Of a DNA stretch of 43,329 nt, positions 1-6,424 are shown one piece after another. Source of the DNA: a virus; the IMG/VR virus record IMGVR_UViG_3300031885_000037, positions 1 through 43,329 of that record. One strand, written 5' to 3'. The notes beneath the pieces are model-generated. The model was not told the origin of the DNA. It searched no databases and saw only the letters and a list, made by a program, of their open reading frames with translations. A program made the translations under genes and the position numbers. Within the stretch, counting starts at the first letter, position 1. Each line of letters starts with the position of its first letter.

Positions 1-95
1 ATAACGATTGCCCCGATGCAAAATGTTCTCACTATGAGGAGGATGAATATTCGGGTAGTGAAGTGATCCATTGCATTTATTTGGACGATGATAAT
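1..95. repeat. Terminal direct repeat, left copy
   Basis: The first 95 bases recur without a mismatch as the last 95 (43235-43329). The repeat lies inside a continuous reading frame that reads through the join, so it looks like the overlap left when a circular or circularly permuted molecule is assembled. A packaged terminal redundancy is possible but less likely, because the ends fall in the middle of a coding region. Confidence 0.95.
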
Positions 96-146
96 AAGTG
101 TATCAAAAAAAGTCGCCTGATGGCCGAAGCGGAGGTGTCCGAATGA
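1..146 (+). CDS. Small Cys-containing protein, 3' part of a gene crossing the circle join
   Basis: This is the distal part of a gene that starts at 43219 and continues through the join, ending with TGA at 144-146. The joined protein has 53 residues. It has an early C-x4-C-x2-H pattern and two later cysteines, one in an acidic stretch, which suggests a small metal-binding fold. No family was recognised. It overlaps the next gene by four bases (ATGA), the spacing seen throughout this rightward operon. The frame is open without interruption across the join, which is itself good evidence that the molecule is circular. Confidence 0.75.
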   Translation, partial: NDCPDAKCSHYEEDEYSGSEVIHCIYLDDDNKCIKKSRLMAEAEVSE

Positions 147-310
147 AACGAAAGAGGTTCGAGATAGAGGAAGAACCTAAGCAATATCGGTGTGAAGGAT
201 GCGGGAGAGAATTTGATAAAAAATTATTCAGTCACAGTCGGGCCGAAATGGGAAAAGATGGCAATCCCGTAGAGGTTGAATGTGGGCCAATTACAGAGGT
301 AGGAAAATGA
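143..310 (+). CDS. Small zinc-finger-like protein
   Basis: A 55-residue protein. The ATG at 143 is preferred to an upstream start at 98 because it overlaps the preceding stop in an ATGA junction and the extra N-terminus would lie entirely inside the previous gene. The N-terminus is basic, then acidic, and is followed by a C-x2-C pair (residues about 17-20), a His and a further Cys, as in a small zinc ribbon or C2H2-like finger. It is cotranscribed with other small phage proteins. The family is not recognised and the role is unknown; a DNA- or protein-binding accessory role is a guess. Confidence 0.65.
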   Translation: MKRKRFEIEEEPKQYRCEGCGREFDKKLFSHSRAEMGKDGNPVEVECGPITEVGK

Positions 311-453
311 AAAAAAGGCCGAGTAAGAGAGAACTTTATTGGAAACTTAAAATGTTTGAGCAATGGTCTGGGGAAAGGGGTTATCGACCAATTCTTTTAA
401 GAGAATGCCTGGCCGAACTCCGGCGACTCGTGAGAGAGAGGGGGGAGAAATGA
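307..453 (+). CDS. Small basic hypothetical protein (48 aa)
   Basis: This is a 48-residue frame with ATGA-type overlaps at both ends (start at 307 inside the previous stop, stop at 451-453 over the next start at 450). It is rich in Lys, Arg and Glu, with a predicted helical second half and no motif I recognise. The overlap geometry on both sides is the main support that it is translated. A longer frame starting at 363 in another register is rejected as a start, because its real product begins at 450. Confidence 0.55.
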   Translation: MKKRPSKRELYWKLKMFEQWSGERGYRPILLRECLAELRRLVRERGEK

Positions 454-581
454 AACAAAACAAGCCTAGTATGTCGACCAAATATGGACATAGTATGTAC
501 AAGAAATTTCTACCGCTGGCAATTTTACTCGCCTTTATTTTCGCCTCCGCGACCTGCCCGCCGAAGAACCAACATGAGTAA
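450..581 (+). CDS. Tiny lipoprotein-like peptide
   Basis: A 43-residue product (or 28 residues if started at Met-16, position 495). Its second half is a signal peptide: a Lys-rich start, a hydrophobic core (FLPLAILLAFIFASAT) and then Cys-Pro-Pro-Lys. The same core-CPPK layout opens the large lipoprotein at 810, and the DNA is similar too, so the two signals may come from a duplication. After the cysteine only about eight residues remain, which resembles the size class of bacteriocin-release lipoproteins and Rz1-type spanins. It may therefore help lysis or may be a degenerate copy. The start overlaps the previous stop, and the end overlaps the next gene (574). Confidence 0.6.
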   Translation: MKQNKPSMSTKYGHSMYKKFLPLAILLAFIFASATCPPKNQHE

Positions 582-813
582 ATATTATCGAATCATCGGG
601 TTTTTAGCCGATGAAATCATGGTGACTTATTCTCAATATGGACAACAAGTTTGGGCCGCAAGAAGAATGTCCAGAAAATATCAAACAAGACAATGTGCGA
701 TTTGCAGTGGATTACTTGGAAAACGAGCCTTAGCGCCAATAACAAATCTCTCGAATCGGTCACATCGAATTTGTCTAAAACATGGCGCAGACACAAAAGG
801 AAAACCCGAATGA
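574..813 (+). CDS. Small Cys/His-rich hypothetical protein
   Basis: A 79-residue protein from ATG 574, which overlaps the end of the preceding gene by eight bases. The N-terminal half is aromatic and amphipathic. The C-terminal half has C-x2-C (CAIC), then a later Cys and C-x3-H near the end (CLKH), together a plausible zinc-binding set. The end overlaps the start of the following lipoprotein by four bases. No known family was recognised. It belongs to the group of small Cys-rich proteins that crowds this end of the rightward operon. Confidence 0.6.
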   Translation: MSKYYRIIGFLADEIMVTYSQYGQQVWAARRMSRKYQTRQCAICSGLLGKRALAPITNLSNRSHRICLKHGADTKGKPE

Positions 814-1946
814 AAAAGAAATTTTTCCTCTGGCTTATTCTATTTGCTCTTATTTTTTCAGCGGCCATTTGTCCGCCGAAGCCGCCGGCCGATAAGGTAT
901 GGGTCAATGTCTGCAACTCATATCCCGATATGCCTGCGGGTGAGGCTCGGATAGCGAATGAATACTGCCCTAGTCACCCTGCCCAGTATGTGAAGGGGAC
1001 GGAGCCAATTGTCACCTGTACCCTCCACGTCAAGCCCGAGTCCATTATCCCCCAATGTGATATCCCGTGGCCCACTACTCACAAGCTCCTGATTTGGAGC
1101 GGCTTGCTGCTCTGCGATCTATCGACGAAGGACAATCCCGAATTTCAGGAGTCGGATCTCGATGATTATTATGACGCGCTAGCCGTGGACGGCGTGAACG
1201 CAATACGGAGCTTTGCGTTCTTCCTCGATGAGCAATCCGGATATTGGGAGAGCTGGAAGCCCGTAGATTTGGAATATGCGAAATACGTCACTGATCGCCT
1301 TACTTTGATTACGGCCCGAAAGCTCACAGCTATCGTCTCCCTCTGGGCCTACGGCGGGGGGTCAACGGACTCGGAGATCGATTACATCATCGACCTGGCA
1401 AAGCCATTCATGCCCTACGTGATATTCGAGCCGATCAACGAAGCCTATGGAATGTCCGGGCAGATCAAGATCATAAATATGCTCAAGGCGAAGGGGATCC
1501 CGAACAGCGCAATAATGTTGTCGTTTCAGGACTCGGGCGAATTTGCCGATACGCTGCAGAATACATTGGCCGGGGAGGGGTTGGCGTCGGGCCACGGCGT
1601 CGGTTCAATGGAGACGATCCTGGCCCCGTGGCCGAATGGATGGGCTACAAGCTCGGGGACACTCAAGCTGATGCAGTACGGGCTTGGTGGTTCAGATGAT
1701 GGAGCTACATCCAGCGTAGCTGGTGGCCATCTCTGGCCCTGGCTGCCGAACGGCGAAGGCAGGCGCCCCCCGGTATCGGAGCTTTTTGAAATGGTTAAAT
1801 GGATGCTCGCCAATGGAAAACACTTCGAGCACCTCAGCGCGAGTGGTTTTCAGAGTGGGGGCCGTCCGAATCTCAAGGCGGCGATTGAGTTGGGGAGAGA
1901 GGAGCGGCAAATGATGCGGAAAGCGTATAACGAGGTGGTGCATTGA
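810..1946 (+). CDS. Lipoprotein with a glycoside-hydrolase (TIM-barrel) like domain
   Basis: A 378-residue protein. Residues 1-20 form a signal peptide ending in SAAIC, so Cys-21 is a likely lipid attachment site and the protein should be anchored in the envelope. From about residue 95 onward it reads like a clan GH-A (GH5-like) barrel. Residues 205-213 (IFEPINEAY) resemble the Asn-Glu acid/base motif at the end of strand 4, giving N210-E211. I cannot place a convincing nucleophile Glu on strand 7, so the enzyme may be divergent or inactive. The ATG at 810 is chosen because it overlaps the previous stop and directly gives the signal peptide. The product could act on cell-surface polysaccharide or peptidoglycan, either near lysis or as a surface-altering factor. 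The fold assignment is moderate; the substrate is unknown. Confidence 0.7.
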   Translation: MKKKFFLWLILFALIFSAAICPPKPPADKVWVNVCNSYPDMPAGEARIANEYCPSHPAQYVKGTEPIVTCTLHVKPESIIPQCDIPWPTTHKLLIWSGLLLCDLSTKDNPEFQESDLDDYYDALAVDGVNAIRSFAFFLDEQSGYWESWKPVDLEYAKYVTDRLTLITARKLTAIVSLWAYGGGSTDSEIDYIIDLAKPFMPYVIFEPINEAYGMSGQIKIINMLKAKGIPNSAIMLSFQDSGEFADTLQNTLAGEGLASGHGVGSMETILAPWPNGWATSSGTLKLMQYGLGGSDDGATSSVAGGHLWPWLPNGEGRRPPVSELFEMVKWMLANGKHFEHLSASGFQSGGRPNLKAAIELGREERQMMRKAYNEVVH

Positions 1947-2779
1947 AGATCATCCGGGTTTTTCCGCGTCGAACTAACGCTACTCCCGATGATGATCTTG
2001 TCCGGATAAATTGTCAGCCCGGATTATTCGATGAGGCCGATGAGGTTCATATTTCAGTGACCTTTACTTGGGATATACCCGTTGCCGAAAAACTGGAGAA
2101 GGAATGGCGGCACGTTGCCCTGACAAAAATAGGTGGGCCAGCGTTGGGGGATCCCGGCGATGAATTTGAGCCGGGAATGTATCTCAAGAAAGGATATACG
2201 ATAACTTCTCGGGGTTGTCCCAATGCGTGTTGGTTTTGTTTTGTGCCCAAAAGAGAAGGCCCAATTCGGGAATTACAGATCAAGGAGGGAAGAAATATTC
2301 AAGATAATAATCTTTTGGCCTGCTTGGATAAACATATCAAAAGTGTATTTTCTATGTTAAAGAGACAAAAAGAGAAACCCATTTTCGGCGGCGGGTTAGA
2401 GGCACGAAAATTAAAACCATGGATTGCTGAAAGCCTTATTGAATTAAAGCCGGACCAGATATTCTTCGCCTACGATAAATTTGTCGATTTAATTCCGTTG
2501 GAACATGCCAGAGATTTACTGACTGAAGCATTTCCTTTTTCATCCCGTGTCTTGAGGTGTTATGTTTTATGCGGTTTTCATAATGATTCTTTTGAGAAAG
2601 CGGAAAATCGTATTCGGCAAGTCATTCAATTAGGCTTTCTGCCCTTCGCCATGCTCTATCGGGATGAAAAAAATATCCCTAGCCGGGAATGGAAACGATG
2701 GGTTAGAACCTGGATGAGGCCAGCCGCGACTATAACCGAAGCCAAGAAACGGAAATGGATTGAGGAGGCAACGGCATGA
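1943..2779 (+). CDS. Radical SAM protein
   Basis: A 278-residue protein with a TTG start at 1943 that overlaps the previous stop; a GAGGTGG ribosome-binding site lies just upstream. Residues 85-100 (TSRGCPNACWFC) hold the CX3CX2C signature of radical SAM enzymes (C92, C96, C99), which bind a 4Fe-4S cluster and S-adenosylmethionine. A GGG-L-E stretch follows about 55 residues later, as expected for the SAM-binding barrel. There is no extra cluster-binding tail and no obvious B12 or TRAM domain. It does not look like QueE. Similar stand-alone radical SAM proteins are known from uncultured phages, without a settled function. A DNA methyltransferase follows at 2817, so nucleic-acid modification is one idea, but only by position. 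Confidence 0.85.
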   Translation: MKIIRVFPRRTNATPDDDLVRINCQPGLFDEADEVHISVTFTWDIPVAEKLEKEWRHVALTKIGGPALGDPGDEFEPGMYLKKGYTITSRGCPNACWFCFVPKREGPIRELQIKEGRNIQDNNLLACLDKHIKSVFSMLKRQKEKPIFGGGLEARKLKPWIAESLIELKPDQIFFAYDKFVDLIPLEHARDLLTEAFPFSSRVLRCYVLCGFHNDSFEKAENRIRQVIQLGFLPFAMLYRDEKNIPSREWKRWVRTWMRPAATITEAKKRKWIEEATA

Positions 2780-2816
2780 CCTTCAGCGCGTCCAGGGACG
2801 GAGGATTAGGAAACAA

Positions 2817-3341
2817 ATGACCGATTTCACGCTGAACAGAATGTCCGATGATCATTGGGCAACGCCTGCATCGCTTTACGAGGCCTTGAACGCCGAATTT
2901 GATTTCAATGATGATCCCTGTCCTTTACATGGAGATGAATTAACGGACGGCTTGAAAAGAGAATGGGGTTCCAGGACATTTATGAATCCGCCGTATTCAA
3001 ATATTGCGCCTTGGATTCATAAGGCTTATTTAGAAAGCCGAAAAGGAAAATTGATTGTTGGTCTTCTCCGGGGAGACACATCAACAAAATGGTTTCATAA
3101 TTGGGTTTTGGGAAAAGCCGAAATCCGCTTTGTAAAAGGTCGGGTTAAATTCGGCGATAGGAATAGACCAGCTCCTTTCGCGTCCATAATTGCGATTTGG
3201 ACTTGCCCCGACTGCAACGACACGGGCTTCGTTGAGATCGACGTCAGATGCGGTCGAAGCCGAAAGCAATTCTGCACCTGCCCGTGCGGTCAGGAGCTGG
3301 CGGAAAAGGACGAAAAGGCAAGGGCGGGGGAGGGGGATTGA
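2817..3341 (+). CDS. Phage N6-adenine DNA methyltransferase (Dam family) with a C-terminal Cys cluster
   Basis: A 174-residue protein. Residues 13-35 (WATP, then FDFNDDPC) and NPPYS at 57-61 match the phage N-6-adenine methyltransferase family (PF05869-like); NPPY is the catalytic motif IV. The start at ATG 2817 follows a GGAGGATTAGG site and gives the usual short N-terminus. Residues 128-160 add something unusual: C-x2-C, then DTGFVE, then further Cys pairs (CTCPCG), like a zinc ribbon or DnaJ-type cluster. The methylated sequence is probably GATC, judging from the family. The phage origin candidate (29744-30394) contains repeated GATC sites, so a link is possible. The enzyme could also protect phage DNA from host restriction. 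Confidence 0.85.
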   Translation: MTDFTLNRMSDDHWATPASLYEALNAEFDFNDDPCPLHGDELTDGLKREWGSRTFMNPPYSNIAPWIHKAYLESRKGKLIVGLLRGDTSTKWFHNWVLGKAEIRFVKGRVKFGDRNRPAPFASIIAIWTCPDCNDTGFVEIDVRCGRSRKQFCTCPCGQELAEKDEKARAGEGD

Positions 3342-3345
3342 AAGA

Positions 3346-3786
3346 ATGATGAACTTCAACCAAAGGCGAATCCTATTCTTTCGGGCGATCGGCGAACTCG
3401 TCCGGCGGGCTGCGGAGAAGGGGATAGAGCTAATGCCTTTCGGTTTTAATCATACCCTTGAAGAAGACCTGAAATATTTCCAGGAAGGGAAGTCACTGAT
3501 CGACCCGACCAAGAAGGCAACGAAACATATGCTCTGGCTGGCGATGGACTTTATAATCATCAAAGACGGGAAGGCGGTATGGGATCGGATTCCCGAATAC
3601 GAAATCCTAGGTCAGATTTGGGAAAATCTCGGTGGAAGATGGGGAGGCCGATGGGCTTCGCTCAACGACATTTTTCACTACGAATATTCCGATAAAATGG
3701 AGGTCCTCTATGTCCACGGAAATAATTGGCCCTATTCTTCAGTTGATCCTGGCTCTGATTCCGGTCCTGAAAAAGTCGGAGGTTGA
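3346..3786 (+). CDS. Endolysin, peptidase M15 (L-Ala-D-Glu / D-Ala-D-Ala type)
   Basis: A 146-residue single-domain peptidase. The zinc-ligand pattern of family M15 is visible: H61 and D68 in TKHMLWLAMD, a variant of SxHxxGxAxD with Thr for Ser and Trp for Gly, then GGRW at 97-100 and the final ligand H111 in NDIFHYEY. The protein would cut the peptide part of peptidoglycan at the end of infection. There is no signal peptide, so it needs a holin; the best candidate is at 41035. The ATG at 3346 (or the adjacent one at 3349) is preceded by an AGGGGG site. It lies directly before the overlapping spanin genes. Confidence 0.9.
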   Translation: MMNFNQRRILFFRAIGELVRRAAEKGIELMPFGFNHTLEEDLKYFQEGKSLIDPTKKATKHMLWLAMDFIIIKDGKAVWDRIPEYEILGQIWENLGGRWGGRWASLNDIFHYEYSDKMEVLYVHGNNWPYSSVDPGSDSGPEKVGG

Positions 3787-3928
3787 CCGGTTGACGGCGG
3801 AAATCAACGAACGTCAAAAGGAGTGGGAGGATGAACAGCAAAAAATTCTGGAAGAGATTGACCGCGCTGGTAGTATTTCTGAGCTTAACGCTATTATCAG
3901 CAAACTTCTTCGTCGGGTGCAAGGTTAA
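3710..3928 (+). CDS. Inner-membrane spanin candidate (Rz-like)
   Basis: A 72-residue protein. Residues 5-20 are hydrophobic and can span the inner membrane; the rest is a charged helix with a coiled-coil pattern (EINERQKEWEDEQQ), the plan of Rz-type i-spanins though shorter than lambda Rz. The ATG at 3710 follows GGAGG. The start lies inside the end of the endolysin gene, and the next gene starts inside this one in a different frame, as in classical Rz/Rz1 pairs. It would link the inner membrane to the lipoprotein partner and fuse the membranes at lysis. A small holin is the main alternative. Confidence 0.7.
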   Translation: MSTEIIGPILQLILALIPVLKKSEVDRLTAEINERQKEWEDEQQKILEEIDRAGSISELNAIISKLLRRVQG

Positions 3929-4133
3929 GCCCGAGCTGATCCCGATAGGCGATTGCAAAATCATCGGCAAGGTTTGGGATGGGAAGGTCGTTTGGGAACC
4001 GGGGGAAGGCCCGGAGAAGAACGCCTTCATCGTGACCCCGGCCTACGTCTATAAATTTGCTTGGGCCCTTCATCGAGTCGAAATCCTGGAGCTGGATCTA
4101 AAAAAGTGCCGGGCGAAACTTTTGGAGAAGTGA
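3831..4133 (+). CDS. Outer-membrane spanin candidate, lipoprotein (Rz1-like)
   Basis: A 100-residue protein whose first 98 bases overlap the previous gene in another frame, with GTGGGAGG in front of ATG 3831. Residues 1-30 are a signal peptide with a lipobox (FFVGC, Cys about 30), so the product should be an outer-membrane lipoprotein. The C-terminal part is helical and charged. The position, overlap and lipobox all fit the o-spanin partner of the gene at 3710. It is the last gene of the rightward operon, facing the leftward late operon. Confidence 0.75.
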   Translation: MNSKKFWKRLTALVVFLSLTLLSANFFVGCKVKPELIPIGDCKIIGKVWDGKVVWEPGEGPEKNAFIVTPAYVYKFAWALHRVEILELDLKKCRAKLLEK

Positions 4134-4307
4134 GGGTCCGGGAGACGGCTAGAACCCCCAAATATCGCGCCAGGATGACCTGAGAGCGACGATCTCCCCT
4201 GACAATAGCTGCTCTCGGCATTGGCAAAATAAGAACCTAGCCTGAGCCGCCTGGACATTTTCCCCCTTTTGACCCTAGAACCTAATCATTAGCCCTATCT
4301 AAGTCCC
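4134..4307. other. Convergent intergenic region
   Basis: These 174 bases separate the stop of the o-spanin gene from the stop of the last late gene. I see no open frame. GAGAGC at about 4183 and GCTCTC at about 4210 could pair around a long loop, but there is no T-run, so no convincing intrinsic terminator is visible. An AGAACCTA octamer occurs twice (about 4231 and 4277). Confidence 0.5.
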
Positions 4308-4691
4308 TTACCCCTGCTCGGGATTTTCCTCGCCCTCTTTCTCTTTGGCTTTTTCAAGTAGTTCAAATTTCAAGATATTCTCGATCAGCATGAGCAAATT
4401 GTGATAGGCTTCGGCCTTGCCTGCGGCATATGCCTTTTCAACGTCATCGCTCTTTTTCCGAAAGAGAGCAAAGAGTTTATCCGGATTGCCGTGTCGTTCG
4501 AGGAACGGCTTGATTACACCCTGCCATCCCTTCGTCGCCACGGTTGCTTTGATTTCCTCCACCATCGGCCCCATGCGTTTCCGCTGTTCCTTGAAGATCT
4601 CGCTTGGGTTGTCGGCAAACTTCTCAAACTGCTTTCCCGAGTCGTCCTCTTCCCGGCCGTAGTTGAAAAAAGATCGTGTGAGTTTTATCAA
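4308..4691 (-). CDS. Portal-adjacent hypothetical protein
   Basis: A 127-residue, highly charged, largely helical protein with an acidic tail (KEKEGEENPEQ). Its start overlaps the portal stop by four bases, so the two are translationally coupled. It is the last gene of the 25-kb late operon. No domain was recognised. Its position next to portal and terminase suggests a role in DNA packaging or in finishing the portal vertex, but that is only context. Confidence 0.7.
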   Translation of the reverse strand: MIKLTRSFFNYGREEDDSGKQFEKFADNPSEIFKEQRKRMGPMVEEIKATVATKGWQGVIKPFLERHGNPDKLFALFRKKSDDVEKAYAAGKAEAYHNLLMLIENILKFELLEKAKEKEGEENPEQG

Positions 4692-6415
4692 TATTGCTCC
4701 TCAACCTGTGGAATCGGCATTTCCTGGGGCATCCCCCGGCTCATGGTCGGCGACGGCCCCGCCTGACCCTGCTGCATCATCATTTCCCTCATGGCGGCTT
4801 GTTGAGCGTTCATCTGCTGTATGCCCTCCTGGACCTGACTCTGACCCTCCTGACTCAGCATCGGCAAGATTTCCTTGATGTTCTTCTGGCCGAGTTTGAT
4901 AAGAAGTTGCTTGATGAGCGCGATATGGTTGACCATCGGCATCTTAATCAGCCGGTCGAATGCCTGCATGAACATATTGAGGTTCATTTCCTTGAGCGAT
5001 TGGATGGATTCGGTCATCGGCTGGACCTGGAAGAAACGTTTTATCTTTTCAATATCCAAGGTGTAGAATTCGTCGGCGCGGCTCCCCGGGCCCACGATTG
5101 CCTCGTATTCCGCTCGCGGCAGGTATTCCCGAAGGTAGACCAAGAGTCGTTTGCAGGCCGGTTGGAGAACGTACGAGTCGATCTTCCGGAGCGTCCATTC
5201 GTTCCTTCCCTGAGCCGCCTGCTGGAGCCGGATAATACCCGAGGCCGTCTCCCGGCGCCTCGGCGTGGCCCCACGAGCATAATCCCACATATTTGAAACG
5301 TTCTGCATATCGTATTGCAGGCTGGCCTCCTCCTTGTAGGATGATCCGGTTACGTCCGTAACCGGGAGTTCCTTGAGTGCGTCCTGGTTCGTCGTGACGA
5401 TCACGTTCCCCGGTGCCGAATAAAGCGTTGAAAGATCGACCTCTCCGGCAAGAATGTCATAGACCCAGAGTTTGTTCAGGATCAATGAAATATTATCCCG
5501 TCTCTGCGATCGCAGGGTATTCAATTCTTTCTGGAGCGGCTTGATCGACTCCAGGAGCCCGAGTCCGAAAAACTCGCCCGGCGCCCCGGTCATCCGGCAG
5601 TCGAGCATCGGGAATTTATCGCTGAACGGCTTGACCTCGTTCTTTCTCGTATCCCGGATTACCGCCCGGCGGCCGCCGATGGTTACAACGTGGCCGTCAA
5701 ACATACAGTCCAGGAGCTCGACCAACTGCTTCTTTTCATCGAAGTAATTCCCCACGGTCGAAATCCCGACTTCCCGGAGCAACTTCGTCACCTCGTCGTC
5801 GTCGCTGTAGCCGCCCATCGACTCATCGACATCTTCATATTCGCCGTTTTTCCGGCCTTCCCTGAGCGCATCGACGGTCTCCCAGGACTTCTTGATGACC
5901 CAGTTCATCCTCGAAAGTCGCTTGATATTCGGCTCGGGGAAAACATCGAGCGTGGACGGCGTGTCGAAATTCATCCTCTGAAAATTGTTTGTCTCGCCCG
6001 AAAGGATCGGGTAATTGATGAAGTAGCCGACGTTGAAAATATTGACGTTCTTAATAAGCTCCTCGAGTTCAAGCAGAAACTCGCAGGACTCGTCGCTCAA
6101 TGCCCAGTGGATTATTTGCTCGAGCTCCTGACAGACCTCGGGACTGATCGCCCGGACCCGGGGTTCCAAGGAAAAGATGACCGGCGAAGCCGTGATCGAG
6201 AGCATGAGCGAGGCGGTCATGTCCTCCATGAAGGCAAAGGAGTAGGGAACGAAGATATCGTGTTTATAGACCTTCTCGCCGCCTTCCTTGTAACATTTAT
6301 AGAGCTTATAGTTCTCCCTGCCCTTCGTAAAGAAGTCGGCACAGTAGTTTTCGGATACATAGTATCTTTGGAGCCACTTTTTAAGTTCTTCGAGTTGTTC
6401 CGTGTTTTGTGCCAT
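4688..6415 (-). CDS. Portal protein
   Basis: A 575-residue protein downstream of TerL. It has the layout of podovirus portals: an N-terminal helical region (WLQRYY, ENYKLYKCY), a central mixed region, the ETASGIIRLQQAA segment at about 390-403 that matches the stem/crown part of P22-like and SU10-like portals, and a Gln/Met-rich C-terminus at about 530-575. It forms the ring through which DNA enters and leaves the head. The ATG at 6415 has TAGGAG a short distance upstream. Unusually, it is at the far end of the late operon, about 21 kb from scaffold and capsid. Confidence 0.85.
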   Translation of the reverse strand: MAQNTEQLEELKKWLQRYYVSENYCADFFTKGRENYKLYKCYKEGGEKVYKHDIFVPYSFAFMEDMTASLMLSITASPVIFSLEPRVRAISPEVCQELEQIIHWALSDESCEFLLELEELIKNVNIFNVGYFINYPILSGETNNFQRMNFDTPSTLDVFPEPNIKRLSRMNWVIKKSWETVDALREGRKNGEYEDVDESMGGYSDDDEVTKLLREVGISTVGNYFDEKKQLVELLDCMFDGHVVTIGGRRAVIRDTRKNEVKPFSDKFPMLDCRMTGAPGEFFGLGLLESIKPLQKELNTLRSQRRDNISLILNKLWVYDILAGEVDLSTLYSAPGNVIVTTNQDALKELPVTDVTGSSYKEEASLQYDMQNVSNMWDYARGATPRRRETASGIIRLQQAAQGRNEWTLRKIDSYVLQPACKRLLVYLREYLPRAEYEAIVGPGSRADEFYTLDIEKIKRFFQVQPMTESIQSLKEMNLNMFMQAFDRLIKMPMVNHIALIKQLLIKLGQKNIKEILPMLSQEGQSQVQEGIQQMNAQQAAMREMMMQQGQAGPSPTMSRGMPQEMPIPQVEEQY

Positions 6416-6424
6416 GGTAGTCTC

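Noticed and set aside
1-95. Physical terminal redundancy or long terminal repeat of a mobile element
   Set aside because: The repeat is inside a coding frame and no transposase or target duplication is present; an assembly overlap of a circle is simpler.
2776-2820. 15-codon mini-frame before the methyltransferase
   Set aside because: It links the radical SAM stop to the methyltransferase start and may help coupling, but it is too short to call as a gene.
4183-4216. Terminator between the converging operons
   Set aside because: GAGAGC/GCTCTC can pair, but only over a long loop and without a T-run on either strand.
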